64,000 bases of DNA from JBGRPZ01 sp041725955 (GTDB taxonomy: Bacteria > Bacteroidota > Bacteroidia > Bacteroidales > JBGRPZ01), in assembly GCA_041725955.1 (NCBI GenBank), contig JBGRQE010000005.1, positions 42,673-106,672 of the forward strand. Reading direction: 5' to 3'. The position numbers and the translations under genes were made by a program. Shown one piece after another: positions 63,961 to 64,000 of this stretch (position 1 is its first letter; each line of letters begins with the position of its first letter). The notes under the pieces were generated by a model. The model was not told the DNA's origin, did no database searches, and saw only the letters and a list, made by a program, of their open reading frames with translations.

Positions 63961-64000
63961 TGCTCGGGTAAGTCCTGTGCGACTAGCTCCCTCGGAATCC
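63961..64000 (+). ncRNA. ffs: 5' end of signal recognition particle RNA (cut by window edge)
   Basis: The final 40 bases, including GGTAAGTCCTGTGCGACTAG and CTCCCTCGGAATCC, match my recollection of the 5' half of the small bacterial SRP RNA of Bacteroidota. They follow directly after a strong promoter. The conserved apical hairpin would lie past the edge, so this is a probable rather than certain call. Confidence 0.65.

Overview
The window looks like a chromosomal segment of a low-GC, anaerobic or facultatively anaerobic member of the Bacteroidota, probably of the Marinilabiliales/Marinifilaceae type; the genus is an inference. The reasons are the porD-like (DUF4835)-coaBC-omega-bamD block, a type IX secretion (T9SS) sorting domain, DUF3108, DUF3810 and DUF2807 proteins, lipoproteins with Bacteroidota-style lipoboxes, and many promoters with the TAnnTTTG -7 element. 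The [FeFe]-hydrogenase maturases, Rex, carbamate kinase and citrate lyase alpha subunit point to fermentative, redox-balanced metabolism.

Layout. 1-6575: end of a membrane glycosyltransferase, DNA ligase ligA, a 22-bp-period repeat array, a DUF2807 protein and two paralogous EamA transporters. 6691-6874: two identical tRNA-Met(CAU) genes. 6930-11620: a DUF3108 protein, an S9 lipoprotein peptidase and a TPR protein. 12151-25710: a redox region with hydG, cysE-cysK, a DUF1223 protein and msrA, then the run hydF-hydE-TPR histidine kinase-unknown Cys protein-crystallin J1/DraG-like protein, and finally rex with two Rex-type operators. No hydrogenase catalytic subunit is present. 25753-34785 is mostly on the minus strand: arcC, a DUF3810 protein, a fused aconitase/LeuCD-like enzyme, a porin-like protein, citF and an HD hydrolase, with an agmatinase-family gene on the plus strand. 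34808-38868: a 2'-5' RNA ligase-like protein, two glycerophosphodiesterases and brnQ. 39990-40157: a second 22-bp-period array. 40217-46122: the minus-strand block bamD, omega-like subunit, coaBC, DUF4835, recN, fabI. 46334-57114: a T9SS cargo protein, a Cas4/DUF2779-like nuclease, dnaB, a DUF6263-like protein, an exported HAD phosphatase, a PLD-like zinc-ribbon protein, an orphan protein and a HigB/HigA-like pair. 57115-64000: a repeat-rich gap, a third EamA transporter, small proteins, a YitT protein, an SDR-DUF2867 protein, a 2-hydroxyacid dehydrogenase and the start of what appears to be the SRP RNA gene.

How parts work together. HydG, HydE and HydF build the hydrogenase 2Fe subcluster. 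Cysteine is a HydG co-substrate, so cysE-cysK next to hydG may be functionally meaningful. Rex senses NADH/NAD+ and appears to control its own promoter. The bamD to fabI block is a housekeeping set for outer-membrane assembly, CoA synthesis, DNA repair and lipid synthesis.

The most unusual non-coding structure is the pair of arrays at about 2795-3003 and 39990-40157. They share the unit, an exact 22-bp phase and a tail motif that stays in the same register. I do not recognise them as a named element.
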